NCBI GenBank assembly: GCA_035296965.1
Contig: DATGZX010000018.1
Location: 1-53,994 of the forward strand
Reading direction: 5' to 3'
DNA: 53,994 nucleotides
From: DATGZX01 sp035296965
Lineage (GTDB): Bacteria > Planctomycetota > Planctomycetia > Gemmatales > Gemmataceae
Positions 16,585-25,590 of the stretch are shown piece after piece. The notes under the pieces were generated by a model, which worked only from the letters and a program-made list of their open reading frames with translations, was not told the origin of the DNA and did not search any database. The position numbers and the translations under genes are program-made. How positions within the stretch are numbered: position 1 is the stretch's first letter; each line of letters begins with the position of its first letter.

Positions 16585-17937
16585 GTGAACGCCGGCCGTC
16601 AACTTGCTCTCTTCGTTTCCGGTTGTGTGCTGTTTCTGAGTGGTTGCTCCATCGGGCCGGGCGTCATCCGCCAAAATCTCGTGCGCTACAACCAGGCCGT
16701 TACGGACACGGAGAACGAGCAGTTCTTGCTCAATCTCGTGCGCCTCAAGTATCGCGATCCGCCGAAAATCATCGCCGTTACCGGAATCACCAGCCAGTTC
16801 ACTTTTGATAGCTTTGGTGGCGGTGAGTTGGTCGATTCGCACTACTCCGGCCTCGCCGCTAGTGCTGGCAAGATCACCAACGCATTCTCCACGCTCACAT
16901 TTGGGCCCTTTCAGGGTCGTCTCACTGATGTGCCTTCGATCACCATGACCCCCCAGACAGGAGCCGACTTTACCAAGGGCCTCGTGGCCCCGATACCACT
17001 GGAAAGGATTGTGCTTCTGGCCAACACCGGTTGGGACCTGGACCGGCTTCTACGTTTATTTGTCCACAACATGAATGGAGTGGAAAACGCGCCGCACCTG
17101 ACAGGCGGAGGGGGGGAGCATAAGCCTGATTTCGAGGAGTTCAGGTCGGTTGCCGAAACTTTGGGCCGACTGCAGCGCCAAAGTCTGCTCGAATTGACCA
17201 CGAATCCCCACCCGGTGGCGCTTTCCGACCTATCCGAACCTTACAAGCTATCCAAGCCGCCGGCAGAAGGCACATCCTCGAAGGACGATAAGGGCGGTGA
17301 CTTCAGGGCGGCCGACCTAATCACCGCGGCCAACAACCATTACATGTTCCACTACGACAAGAAAGACAACTCAATCGTCCTGAGCGGTACGGCTACTGCC
17401 TACGATATGATCATTCATCCCGATGCGTGGGCGCGGGATGGGGGGGAATGGGAGAGCGCCGCCGCCAAACTGAAACTCGAAAGGCCAGGAGCTTCCGACA
17501 GAGAAGTTTCTCGATATCGCCTCATCCAGGGCGACGGCGGCCATTTGAACCGAAAGCTCGGAGGCAGAAGCAATGATATCGTGGTCGGCACGCGCTCCAC
17601 GCTCGCTGGGATGGTTTTCCTGTCCAAGGGAGTCGAAGCGCCGCCGGAACATTATCAACAAGGTTTGGTGGCAATGCCCTTGGATGAGCAAGGCCAGCCG
17701 TTTGACTGGACCCAGGTGACCGATAGCCTGTTCCGCGTGCACGTCCAGAAATGCAAGCCGAAGAATGCCTTCGTGGCCGTCAAATACCGCGACTACTGGT
17801 TTTATATTTGCGACAACGACCTGACTTCCAAATCGAGCTTCAACCTGTTGCTGGAGACGTTAAACGTGCAAGTCGCGCCCGGGGTGGGAGCCGCGCCGAT
17901 CTTGACCTTGAGCGCCAGCGGACCCATAACTCGTTAG
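16585..17937 (+). CDS. predicted outer-membrane or periplasmic lipoprotein
   Basis: Predicted 450 aa from a GTG at 16585, preceded by AAGGGG at suitable distance; the ATG-less extension upstream is not needed. The N-terminus is a signal peptide (QLALFVSGCVLFLSGCS) with lipobox LSGC, so it should be lipidated. The mature part starts VIRQNLVRYNQAVTDTENEQ, then LLNLVRLKYRDPP, a pattern I associate with uncharacterised planctomycete/proteobacterial lipoproteins. No catalytic motif is seen. The last 20 residues recur as a remnant at 13041-13099. It stands alone, 300 bp after the cNMP/methyltransferase gene and 630 bp before the vWA cluster. Function unknown. Confidence 0.75.
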   Translation: MNAGRQLALFVSGCVLFLSGCSIGPGVIRQNLVRYNQAVTDTENEQFLLNLVRLKYRDPPKIIAVTGITSQFTFDSFGGGELVDSHYSGLAASAGKITNAFSTLTFGPFQGRLTDVPSITMTPQTGADFTKGLVAPIPLERIVLLANTGWDLDRLLRLFVHNMNGVENAPHLTGGGGEHKPDFEEFRSVAETLGRLQRQSLLELTTNPHPVALSDLSEPYKLSKPPAEGTSSKDDKGGDFRAADLITAANNHYMFHYDKKDNSIVLSGTATAYDMIIHPDAWARDGGEWESAAAKLKLERPGASDREVSRYRLIQGDGGHLNRKLGGRSNDIVVGTRSTLAGMVFLSKGVEAPPEHYQQGLVAMPLDEQGQPFDWTQVTDSLFRVHVQKCKPKNAFVAVKYRDYWFYICDNDLTSKSSFNLLLETLNVQVAPGVGAAPILTLSASGPITR

Positions 17938-18567
17938 CCGGGTAAGCGACCCAGTTAAGCGTAAAGGCGCCTCATCACATCGTTGAAATTGCCGCTCCCA
18001 CCGAGGACCAACCTGGCAGTTGCAGGGGCTGGACTCGTCCAGCTGGCCTTTTTCATGACGAAACTAGCGGATGACAACGAGCGAAACGATCATCCGCCGG
18101 AGGAAATCGCTGAGCGCCGCGGCACAGGAGGTCTGCGGCGAGCCTTCCCCTTGCGGCAGGAAGCCCACCAGGCACTCGGTTACACCAGAGAGTCGCGACA
18201 GCGGGGTTAACGCGTGGGCGATCCTCTCGAAAGATGCCCAATCATCTCTAAACCGTTCGCAGGATTTCACAATCACAAGAATTTTGTGGCAACCTCGATA
18301 AAAATTGTTCTAATGCCTATCATCAGGAAGGCTTGCCGGTTAAGGAAAAGCCCAGTCCCATTGCTCTTAATCGGTCTCCTCGCAAATGGAGATGATTGAT
18401 CTCTGCGGCTGAGCCCGGCGCAATGCCAGCCCCGGAGTTGGCAATGGTGCTTTGGAGCCAAAGAGCGCCCTAAATAACAGGGACGCAACTGCCAAAAAGA
18501 CCAAGAGCCACTTGCCGGTTGTTTTCAGCCGTTCTATGGAAGATAAATCCGAGTAAGGAGGTTTTGC
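17938..18567. other. 630-bp intergenic region, possible decayed coding sequence
   Basis: No convincing gene is visible. The minus strand has an open stretch from about 18307 to 18064 reading KILVIVKSCERFRDDWASFE then RIAHALTPLSRLSGV, which looks protein-like but has no recognised family, no ribosome-binding site and a stop just upstream. An inverted repeat GCGGATGA (18067-18074) / TCATCCGC (18090-18097) lies within it. The AT-richer part 18260-18330 could hold the promoter of the vWA operon, but no clear -35/-10 pair was identified. Confidence 0.3.
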
Positions 18568-19227
18568 ATGGCCGAAGAACTTGGCGCAGGAACCCGCCGG
18601 CTGCCTGTGTACCTCTTGTTAGACTGCTCCGGGTCAATGCACGGCGACCCCATCGAAGCAGTTAAGATGGGCCTGCGACAACTGCGTTCCGACTTGCAGA
18701 ATGACCCACAAGCGCTGGAAACGGTGTGGCTCAGCGTCATCACCTTCGATAGCAGCGCCAAACAAGTTGTGCCCCTGACCGAAATCGGCGCTTTTCAAGA
18801 GCCCAATCTGAATGCCTCGGGTACGACCAACCTGGGAGAAGCACTCCAGCTGCTCCTGACCTGTGTGGACAAGGAGGTGCGCAAGACGACCGCCACACAG
18901 AAAGGTGATTGGAAACCGCTCATTTTCCTCATGACCGACGGCCAGCCCACAGACAGCTGGGAGAAACCTGCTGAGGAGGTGCGCAAGCGTCGGCCCGGCA
19001 ATATCATCGCGTGCGCCGCGGGCGGCGGGGCCGACGACAAGGTGCTGAAGAAGATTACCGAAGTCGTGGTGCGCCTCCAGGATACTTCGCCGGGCGCGCT
19101 GGGCGCCTTCATGAAGTGGGTGACTGCTTCGGTGTCCACGACCAGCTCAGGAGTCACGGCCAATCCGAACGCGCCGGTAAACCTACCGCCCCTTCCCGAA
19201 GACAAGGGGATCCAGATCGTGCCTTGA
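18568..19227 (+). CDS. TerY-like vWA protein 1
   Basis: Predicted 219 aa, ATG preceded by a strong TAAGGAGG ribosome-binding site. It is a single vWA domain: the MIDAS motif LLLDCSGSM is at about 16-24, the threonine motif within ASGTTNLGEAL, and the aspartate motif within LMTDGQPTDSW. The vWA family binds a divalent metal and mediates protein-protein contacts. The protein matches the short TerY type found with tellurium-resistance-like and TerY-P phospho-signalling loci. The C-terminal tail is Pro-rich and lacks the Cys-rich domain of the later paralogues. It is the first gene of the long plus-strand cluster, 51 bp before a paralogue with about half its residues identical by eye. Confidence 0.9.
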   Translation: MAEELGAGTRRLPVYLLLDCSGSMHGDPIEAVKMGLRQLRSDLQNDPQALETVWLSVITFDSSAKQVVPLTEIGAFQEPNLNASGTTNLGEALQLLLTCVDKEVRKTTATQKGDWKPLIFLMTDGQPTDSWEKPAEEVRKRRPGNIIACAAGGGADDKVLKKITEVVVRLQDTSPGALGAFMKWVTASVSTTSSGVTANPNAPVNLPPLPEDKGIQIVP

Positions 19228-19278
19228 GGACGAGGCCCAAGGCGCTGCCTTCTCAGCGACTGTTGCCGGAGAGGTCAA

Positions 19279-20094
19279 ATGTCCAACGAGCACGCTGTCG
19301 CCATGCGTCGTCTGCCGATTTATCTCCTCCTGGATTGTTCCGGGTCCATGGCTGGGGAGCCGATTGCCGCCATGGGCATGGGCCTGAAGGCCTTGCTCAG
19401 CGACCTGCGCAACGATCCTCAGGCCCTGGAGACGGTTTGGCTGAGCGTCATCGTCTTCTCGAGTACGGCTGAGCAGCTCCTGCCGCTGACCGATATTAAC
19501 GAGTTCGACCCCCCCGAGCTGGTCGCCTCGGGCACCACGGCGCTGGGCGAAGCGATCGAACTGTTGGCGGAGCGCATTAGCGACGAAGTTAGGCACTCCA
19601 GCCTAGAACAAAAAGGGGATTGGCGGCCCATGGTCTTCATCCTTACTGATGGCGAGCCCACGGACGATTGGATGAAATCCGTGGAGCGCTTTCGCCTGCG
19701 CAACCAGGCAACCTTGATTGCTTGCGGGGCGGGACCGGAAGTGAACGACCGAACGCTCAAGCTCCTGGGGGACACAGTGGTGCGGTTGAGGGACACTCAA
19801 CCGGGCACGCTGGGCGCGTTCATGAAGTGGGTTACGGCCTCAGTCACCACTACCAGCCAGGTCCTGGGCGCCTGCGCTCGCGCCGACGGACAACTGGCAG
19901 AGATCCCGGACGAAGAAGGGATTTCCGTACTGGTGGAGAAGGGTGTTGCCTCGGTGACCGCTGGTGAGTTCCTGGACGAGCTCCACCTGAGCGACGGCTT
20001 GCAAAAAGAACGGGGCTGCAAGGACGCTCCAAACGCTGACCCGCTAGTGGGCCCGAAAGCGATCGCAGAAGGAGATGGCCATGGCAAACAATGA
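19279..20094 (+). CDS. TerY-like vWA protein 2
   Basis: Predicted 271 aa with upstream GGAGAGG. vWA domain with intact MIDAS DCSGSM, SGTTALGEA and LTDGEPTDDW, very close to the preceding paralogue over the first 200 residues (shared LGAFMKWVTASV). It carries an extra acidic C-terminal tail of about 60 residues (SVLVEKGVASVTAGEFLDEL). Its 3' end overlaps the phosphatase gene by 14 bp, so the two are translationally coupled. In TerY-P triads the vWA protein is thought to be the partner or substrate switched by the phosphatase and kinase; this is family knowledge, not shown by the sequence. Confidence 0.9.
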   Translation: MSNEHAVAMRRLPIYLLLDCSGSMAGEPIAAMGMGLKALLSDLRNDPQALETVWLSVIVFSSTAEQLLPLTDINEFDPPELVASGTTALGEAIELLAERISDEVRHSSLEQKGDWRPMVFILTDGEPTDDWMKSVERFRLRNQATLIACGAGPEVNDRTLKLLGDTVVRLRDTQPGTLGAFMKWVTASVTTTSQVLGACARADGQLAEIPDEEGISVLVEKGVASVTAGEFLDELHLSDGLQKERGCKDAPNADPLVGPKAIAEGDGHGKQ

Positions 20095-21850
20095 TCCCGC
20101 GCGCACGCCCAAATTACCTGAAAGCGACAATCGCGACCTGACGGCCGGTCATGCTTCGACTGATGGCCAGGTCGCGGACGAGTTCGGCGTACGCGATGAG
20201 CTGAATGGGCCGAATACCTTGGAGACGGCCAAGGACGCTCGCGATCTGATCTTTAGCAATAATGTGCCAGTCGCCCCGTCAGGACCGCCGACTGTCAGTC
20301 CTGAGGCGGGGCCGCCGGCGCGAGCGCCCGATCCCAAGCAGGCCAAGGAGGTGCCGGTGGCAAATGCCACATCCGATGAGACGCCAGCGGGCCAGCCCGA
20401 ACCGGGGGAACAAGCGCAGGCCAGGTCGGCGGGGGAGGCGCCCAGTGAACCCGCCGCCAAACTTTCACCCGCAATTTCCTCTCATGTAGTCACTGTCAGT
20501 CGGCCGGACTGGCAAGAGCTTGGGACTCCTGCACAACGAACTCAGCGCCCTCCACTTCCTGCCGCCAAACCGCAGTCCAGGCCCGTGGAAGAGGCGCCAC
20601 GCGAACCCGCCGCCAAGCCTCCACCTGTTGTTTTCTCTCATGAGGTCACGGTCAGGCCGCCGGAATTGCAAGAGCTTGGGACTCCTGCACAACGAACTCA
20701 GCGCCCTCCACCTACTGGCCCCTCGGTAGCCCCAAAGCCACACTCCGGTGCGACGACTCCAATTCCGGCCGGAGAGAAAACCCAGGTCCCACCTGCGAGC
20801 ACGGCACAGGCGCCTGCCAGCTCTCGCCAGAAGGAGCCAGACCCGGCACGGACGGCCAAACGGCAGGCCGACCCGAAAACTGCCGCAACTCAGCAGTCCA
20901 GAACTCCCCCACCTCCACCGTCTCCAGGGCCCACTCCGAAATGGGAAGTGGTTGAGCCGACCGATCAAACCGAGCGCGTGGAGCATGAGGAATGTACGCT
21001 GGTGTCCTTCAAGCACTGGAACGCGATGGCGGCCAGTCTGCGCGGCAAGCTGCACGCCCATAAGGGGCTTTGGCGTGATGACGCCTACACGCTTGAAAGT
21101 GTCGACGACTGGACCATCGTGGCGGTAACTGATGGAGCCGGCAGCGCCCGGCTGGCCCGCGTCGGTGCCCGGATCGCGAGCCAGGAAGCGACGCAGAAAA
21201 TGAAGGAGTTGCTCGAACACTTTTGCCTGGCGCCAGCTGAAAGTAACGGACCGGGCGAGAGTGACCTACTGCGACTCAAGACTTTCCTGGAACAGTCGGC
21301 CGGCAAGGCGCGGACGGAACTTATCCGCGAGGCCCAGAAGCGCCGGTGCCCGGCCAACGACCTGCATACGACCTGTCTGCTGCTGATCCACACGCCGTTC
21401 CAAGGCAGTGATGTGGTAGCCGCCATCCAGGTCGGGGACGGCAGTATCGGCCTCTACACCGAGGACCGAAAGCACACCGTCATAGGTGTGGCAGACCACG
21501 GCCAGTATTCCAGCGAGACTTGTTTCCTGACCACGCCGCACATCGAGCACAGCTTCGGCGCGCGCGTCCGATTTGCGATCAAGAAGGGCGTTCGCGCCAT
21601 TGCCATCATGTGCGACGGAGTGTCCGACGACTTTTTCCCCGAAGACAAACGATTGATCGACATCTTTGATGGCGAGCCCATCCCAGAGCTCAAGACCAGA
21701 TCCGGGGACAAGGTCTGGGGTCTGCTGCACAAGGATAAGGGCATTCTCGCCGATCCGAAAGAGGGCAAGGCCTTGCTCGACTGGCTCCGCTACGAGAAGA
21801 AAGGGTCTTCGGATGACCGGACGCTTGTTTTGCTGTACAGGAGAACCTGA
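20081..21850 (+). CDS. PP2C-type protein phosphatase with long Pro-rich N-terminal region
   Basis: Predicted 589 aa. ATG 20081 is preferred to ATG 20075 because AAGGAG ends six bases before it. Residues 1 to about 300 are disordered, rich in Pro, Ala, Glu and Gln, and contain a duplicated 52-residue segment. Residues about 305-589 form a PP2C (PPM) phosphatase: AVTDGAGSARLARVGARIAS with metal-binding Asp at about 351, QVGDGSIGLYTED, MCDGVSDDFFPEDKR (Asp512) and the terminal SSDDRTLVLLYR. It removes phosphate from Ser/Thr and should oppose the kinase encoded two bases downstream. The vWA-PP2C-kinase order is the TerY-P triad described by Aravind and colleagues. The cytoplasmic location follows from the absence of a signal or membrane helix. 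Confidence 0.9.
   Translation: MANNDPARTPKLPESDNRDLTAGHASTDGQVADEFGVRDELNGPNTLETAKDARDLIFSNNVPVAPSGPPTVSPEAGPPARAPDPKQAKEVPVANATSDETPAGQPEPGEQAQARSAGEAPSEPAAKLSPAISSHVVTVSRPDWQELGTPAQRTQRPPLPAAKPQSRPVEEAPREPAAKPPPVVFSHEVTVRPPELQELGTPAQRTQRPPPTGPSVAPKPHSGATTPIPAGEKTQVPPASTAQAPASSRQKEPDPARTAKRQADPKTAATQQSRTPPPPPSPGPTPKWEVVEPTDQTERVEHEECTLVSFKHWNAMAASLRGKLHAHKGLWRDDAYTLESVDDWTIVAVTDGAGSARLARVGARIASQEATQKMKELLEHFCLAPAESNGPGESDLLRLKTFLEQSAGKARTELIREAQKRRCPANDLHTTCLLLIHTPFQGSDVVAAIQVGDGSIGLYTEDRKHTVIGVADHGQYSSETCFLTTPHIEHSFGARVRFAIKKGVRAIAIMCDGVSDDFFPEDKRLIDIFDGEPIPELKTRSGDKVWGLLHKDKGILADPKEGKALLDWLRYEKKGSSDDRTLVLLYRRT
20435..20711 (+). repeat. 156-bp duplication in the phosphatase linker
   Basis: A 156-bp unit starting at 20435 is partly repeated from 20591. 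The closing 44 bp, at 20512-20555 and 20668-20711, are identical and encode QELGTPAQRTQRPP. The first part of the unit has diverged (EAPSEPAAK versus EAPREPAAK). The strict identity of one block beside divergence of the other suggests gene conversion or selection on a short binding motif. Confidence 0.85.
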
Positions 21851-21852
21851 TC

Positions 21853-23274
21853 GTGAGCACACTTACAGCCGTTCTTAAAGACGGGCGCACGGTGGAATAC
21901 CTGCCGGAGATGATTGGCCAGGGCGGGATGAAGAAAGCCTATTTTACGGCCGACCGCCAATCGGTGCTCCTTTTTTTCAAGAACCACGCCACTTGCAAGG
22001 ATCCCAACCGGATGGCCCGCCTCGAGGCAATCCTGGGACGATTCAACCCGACCACACATCCGACGACTGGAAAGTATTTTGGGGATCTCTTTTGTTGGCT
22101 GACCGGTATTGTCGTCCAGCCCGAGCTCGGGGTCATGACGCCGGTTTACCCCAAAAACTTCTTTTTCGCAACCGGCAACTGGCAAGGGAGGGAAAAGGAG
22201 GGGAAGTGGTTTTCGAGCCCCAAATTGCGCAAGCTGCTGCCGACGGCGGAGCGGGGCACATGGCTGAGCTACTTGCAGATCAGCATTCTCATTGCTCGGG
22301 CCGTCCGCAAGATGCACCTGACCGGGCTGGCTCATTCGGATCTGTCCTGCAAGAACATCCTGATCGATCCACCGGGAGGCCGCTGCTCCGTCATCGACAT
22401 CGATTCGCTGGTGGTGCCGGGCGTGTTTCCTCCGGACGTTCTGGGTACTCCGGGATATTTCGCGCCGGAGGTGCTGGCAACGCAGCACCTGCCGCTCGAC
22501 GACCCCAAGCGCAAGCTGCCGTCGAACCTGACCGATTTGCACGCTCTGGCGGTCTTGGTCTACGAATACCTGCTGCGCCGGCACCCGCTCCGCGGCCCCA
22601 AGGTGAACGCCAGGACGGCTGAGGATGACGAAAGGCTGTCCATGGGAGAAAAGGCCCTGTTCGTCGAGAATCCCCACGATTCCAGCAATCGGCCGAAGAG
22701 CGGCATTACGGTTGGCTACGATCAGCTGGGACCGTATCTGCCAAAGCTGATTGAGCGCGCCTTCGTGGATGGGTTGCATAACCCCTCTGCCCGGCCCACT
22801 GCGAATGAATGGGAGAAGGCGCTGTACCGCTCGTCGGACCTGCTCATCCCTTGTGGCAACAAGGCGTGCGAGGAAAAGTGGTTTCTTTACAAGGAGGGCT
22901 TGGCGCCCAGGTGCCCCTGGTGTGGTTGGCGGCTGGAAACCTCGGTGCCGGTCCTCGAGTTTCATTTCCCGGCGCGAAGCGGGCAGTTCCGCTCCGAGGG
23001 ACACGCCCTCATCGCCTGGGATGGGCGGCGACTCCACCGCTGGCACATTTACCAGCGTGTGGACCCCGTGGAAGGCGTGGACCAGGAGGTGTTGGCTTAC
23101 GTGCGTTTCTATCAAAACCGCTGGATCTTGATCAACAAGGGCCTCGATTCGTTGATTGATCCGGCCGGCAATCCGGTGCCGAGGAAACAGTTCTGCGCCC
23201 TGAAATCAGGCGACGAGGTGCGCCTCTCCCGCGAGGAGCAAGGTCGCCTGGTAAGCATTCGCATGATTCCGTAA
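21853..23274 (+). CDS. TerY-P-type divergent protein kinase with zinc ribbon
   Basis: Predicted 473 aa from GTG 21853, two bases after the phosphatase stop. The kinase domain covers about 1-325: glycine-rich IGQGGMKKAYF, a catalytic loop HSDLSCKNILI (His161, Asp163, Asn168) with Ser in place of the usual Arg, and IDIDSL (Asp182) in place of DFG, then GTPGYFAPEVL in the activation segment. A zinc ribbon follows at about 334-356 (CGNKACEEKW, then CPWCGW). The last 110 residues are a beta-rich domain (FRSEGHALIAWDGRRLHRWH; LKSGDEVRLSREEQGRLVSI) that may be FHA-like. The key catalytic residues are kept, so activity is likely. It probably phosphorylates the vWA or beta-helix partners; that is inference from gene order. 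Confidence 0.88.
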   Translation: MSTLTAVLKDGRTVEYLPEMIGQGGMKKAYFTADRQSVLLFFKNHATCKDPNRMARLEAILGRFNPTTHPTTGKYFGDLFCWLTGIVVQPELGVMTPVYPKNFFFATGNWQGREKEGKWFSSPKLRKLLPTAERGTWLSYLQISILIARAVRKMHLTGLAHSDLSCKNILIDPPGGRCSVIDIDSLVVPGVFPPDVLGTPGYFAPEVLATQHLPLDDPKRKLPSNLTDLHALAVLVYEYLLRRHPLRGPKVNARTAEDDERLSMGEKALFVENPHDSSNRPKSGITVGYDQLGPYLPKLIERAFVDGLHNPSARPTANEWEKALYRSSDLLIPCGNKACEEKWFLYKEGLAPRCPWCGWRLETSVPVLEFHFPARSGQFRSEGHALIAWDGRRLHRWHIYQRVDPVEGVDQEVLAYVRFYQNRWILINKGLDSLIDPAGNPVPRKQFCALKSGDEVRLSREEQGRLVSIRMIP

Positions 23275-23288
23275 CTAAGAAAGACACC

Positions 23289-25514
23289 ATGACTGACCTC
23301 CAAGCACAACTTGACCTTGCGACAAACGGCCAGCCTCTGCAACTCGATCCGCCGGGCCGGGAATTCCAGGGGCCGATCATCATCCGCAAGGCCATTGTTC
23401 TGGACGGTCACGGGGCCACAGTCTGGGCCAAAAAAGGTCCAGTGATTTCCGTTTTGGCGAACGGGGTCGTGCTCAATAGCATCAACGTGGAGGTTACGGG
23501 CAACGATGCGAACCTCGATGGCGAGGCGAACTGCGCACTGGCCGTGGCGCCTGGATTGGGAATCACGTTCAACCAGGTTTCGGTGCGGGGCAACGTTCGC
23601 GGGCTAGACTCGGAAGAAGGAGACTGGAGCTACCCGCGCTCCATCAACTTTGGACAGCTCAAGGCGAAACGACCCCACCGTTTCAAGGTCAAGGTAAACG
23701 TGCCGGTTCCCTGCACCTTGATCTCCAAGATCGAAGGCCTTTCCGTTGAGCCGAAGCAATTATGCGGCCGAAGGTTGGAGGAGCTCACCCTCTCGCTCGA
23801 TGCGCTCTCACCTGTAACCCTGCTGCGCGGCGAGCTCTGGCTTCAGACGTCGCTGCTGACGCGGCTCATCAAGGTCAACGGCTCGGTGCGAAATATTGAA
23901 GGTGCCAACGTCATTTTTGGCGATGGGCAAGTTGTCTGGGAGCCTCATGATGTCCCAGTGGACACGCGAGCACCGCACGTCGAGCCGGAGCCTCTGATAA
24001 AGGTCCCGCCGGAGCTGGAAGACGGGCCTCTGGCGCCGACAGAATCTGCGCCGATCACCCAATCGGCAGTCGTGTCCCCGCCGGTGATACCAGCGACGCC
24101 TTCGACGCAAAGAATCACCGAATCGGTGCCCATTGCCCCCTCTCCCGTGATCGTCTCCAAGCTGGGCGACGGCAATTTCACGACCATCGGCGAGGCCATC
24201 CGCAGCGCCCGCCTTGGCACGCGTATCGTGGTACGACCTGCCCTTTACTGCGAGTCGCTCATCCTGGACAAGCGGCTGGAAATCGTTGGGGAAGGCAAGA
24301 TCGAAGACGTCATCGTCGAAAGCGCAGATGCCAGCTGCCTGCGCATGCAGACAGACTTTGCCCGCGTGTGCGGCATGACTCTGCGCGGTGTCTCAGGGCG
24401 AGGACGGAAAGAACAATATGCGGTGGACATCCCGCAAGGGCAGCTCGTGCTCGAAGACTGCATTATCACCTCCGAAGGACTCGCCTGCCTGGCCGTGCAC
24501 GGCAGCAAAGCCATTCCCCTGCTACGGCGCTGCCGGCTGCACGGCAGCAAGTCGGCCGGCCTGCTCATCTTCGACCGCGCGGATGGCGAATTCGAGGATT
24601 GCGCGATCTTCAACAATACCCTCGCGGGGGTGGAGATCAAGCAGGGCGCCAATCCCACTCTGCGGCGCTGCCAGGTATACCATGGCCAACAGGTCGGCGT
24701 GCTCATCCACCAGATGGGCCAGGGGAAACTGGAGAGCTGTGAGATCTACGGCAATGCTCTGGCCGGTGTGGAGATTCGAGGCGGCGGGAGCCCTGTGCTG
24801 CTTCGGTGCAAGGTGCGTGATGGCAAATCAGCCGGCGTCCTGGTTCATGATTTCGGCCGAGGGAGCCTCGAGCATTGCGAGATCTTTGGCAACTCGCTGG
24901 CGGGTGTGGAAGTCAGGCAAGGCAGCGACCCGGTCCTGAAGCGCTGCACGATTCACCATGGCATGCAAGCCGGCCTCTTGTTCGGCCAGGACGCCCATGG
25001 GTCCGTGGAAGAGTGCGACATCTTCGAAAATGCCTGTGCCGGGGTCGAGATCCGGCAGTCCGGCACGCCAGTCCTCCGAAACAAGTGCAAGATTCGCAAA
25101 GGCAAGCAAGCGGGCATCTTGGTCTGGCAGGGCGGCCTGGGGACCGTGCAGGATGCCGAGATCGTCGGAAATGGCGGCGCGGGGGTGGCCATTACCGATG
25201 GCGGTAATCCTCATCTTCAAAGATGCCAGATTTCAGAGAACACGCTCTCAGGCGTCGTCGTCTGGGACAACGGCGGCGGGACGCTGGAGCATTGCCACAT
25301 TACGAAGAACGCCTTAGCGGGGATCGCCATTCTCCGAAAGGGCAATCCTACGGCCCTGCATTGCAACATCCATGGCAACGGTGATGCCGGGGTTTGGGCT
25401 CACGACCAGGGAACAGGCCGGATCGAGCACTGCGACCTGACTGGGAACGCGCGCAGCTCCCTGGACATTGAAGAGGGCTGTACCGTGACCGACAAAGACA
25501 ACAAAACGGGCTAG
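23289..25514 (+). CDS. right-handed parallel beta-helix repeat protein
   Basis: Predicted 741 aa. Two beta-helix regions are visible. The first is short, about 20-110 (IIIRKAIVLDGHGATVWAKK). The second, about 290-741, opens with LGDGNFTTIGEAIRSARLGT and then has roughly a dozen rungs of about 23 residues with the pattern C-x-I-x-GN-LAGVEIR-x-G-x-P-x-LRRC. The fold is that of NosD/pectate-lyase/FBXO11-like repeats, often used for scaffolding or carbohydrate binding. Between the regions is a beta-rich domain (about 120-225) and a Pro-rich linker (about 230-285). No signal peptide is present, so it should be cytoplasmic and may be a scaffold or target for the kinase-phosphatase pair. It starts 14 bp after the kinase stop. 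Confidence 0.85.
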   Translation: MTDLQAQLDLATNGQPLQLDPPGREFQGPIIIRKAIVLDGHGATVWAKKGPVISVLANGVVLNSINVEVTGNDANLDGEANCALAVAPGLGITFNQVSVRGNVRGLDSEEGDWSYPRSINFGQLKAKRPHRFKVKVNVPVPCTLISKIEGLSVEPKQLCGRRLEELTLSLDALSPVTLLRGELWLQTSLLTRLIKVNGSVRNIEGANVIFGDGQVVWEPHDVPVDTRAPHVEPEPLIKVPPELEDGPLAPTESAPITQSAVVSPPVIPATPSTQRITESVPIAPSPVIVSKLGDGNFTTIGEAIRSARLGTRIVVRPALYCESLILDKRLEIVGEGKIEDVIVESADASCLRMQTDFARVCGMTLRGVSGRGRKEQYAVDIPQGQLVLEDCIITSEGLACLAVHGSKAIPLLRRCRLHGSKSAGLLIFDRADGEFEDCAIFNNTLAGVEIKQGANPTLRRCQVYHGQQVGVLIHQMGQGKLESCEIYGNALAGVEIRGGGSPVLLRCKVRDGKSAGVLVHDFGRGSLEHCEIFGNSLAGVEVRQGSDPVLKRCTIHHGMQAGLLFGQDAHGSVEECDIFENACAGVEIRQSGTPVLRNKCKIRKGKQAGILVWQGGLGTVQDAEIVGNGGAGVAITDGGNPHLQRCQISENTLSGVVVWDNGGGTLEHCHITKNALAGIAILRKGNPTALHCNIHGNGDAGVWAHDQGTGRIEHCDLTGNARSSLDIEEGCTVTDKDNKTG

Positions 25515-25590
25515 CACCTGGAATCGCAAGTCCGTCGGCTCGTTCATTCCAACTGATTCGACAATTGCCCTTGCAGGCGAGGTCTCCCTG

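Noticed and set aside
21790..23115. 441-codon minus-strand open frame
   Set aside because: Antisense to the divergent kinase, which has catalytic motifs and operon position.
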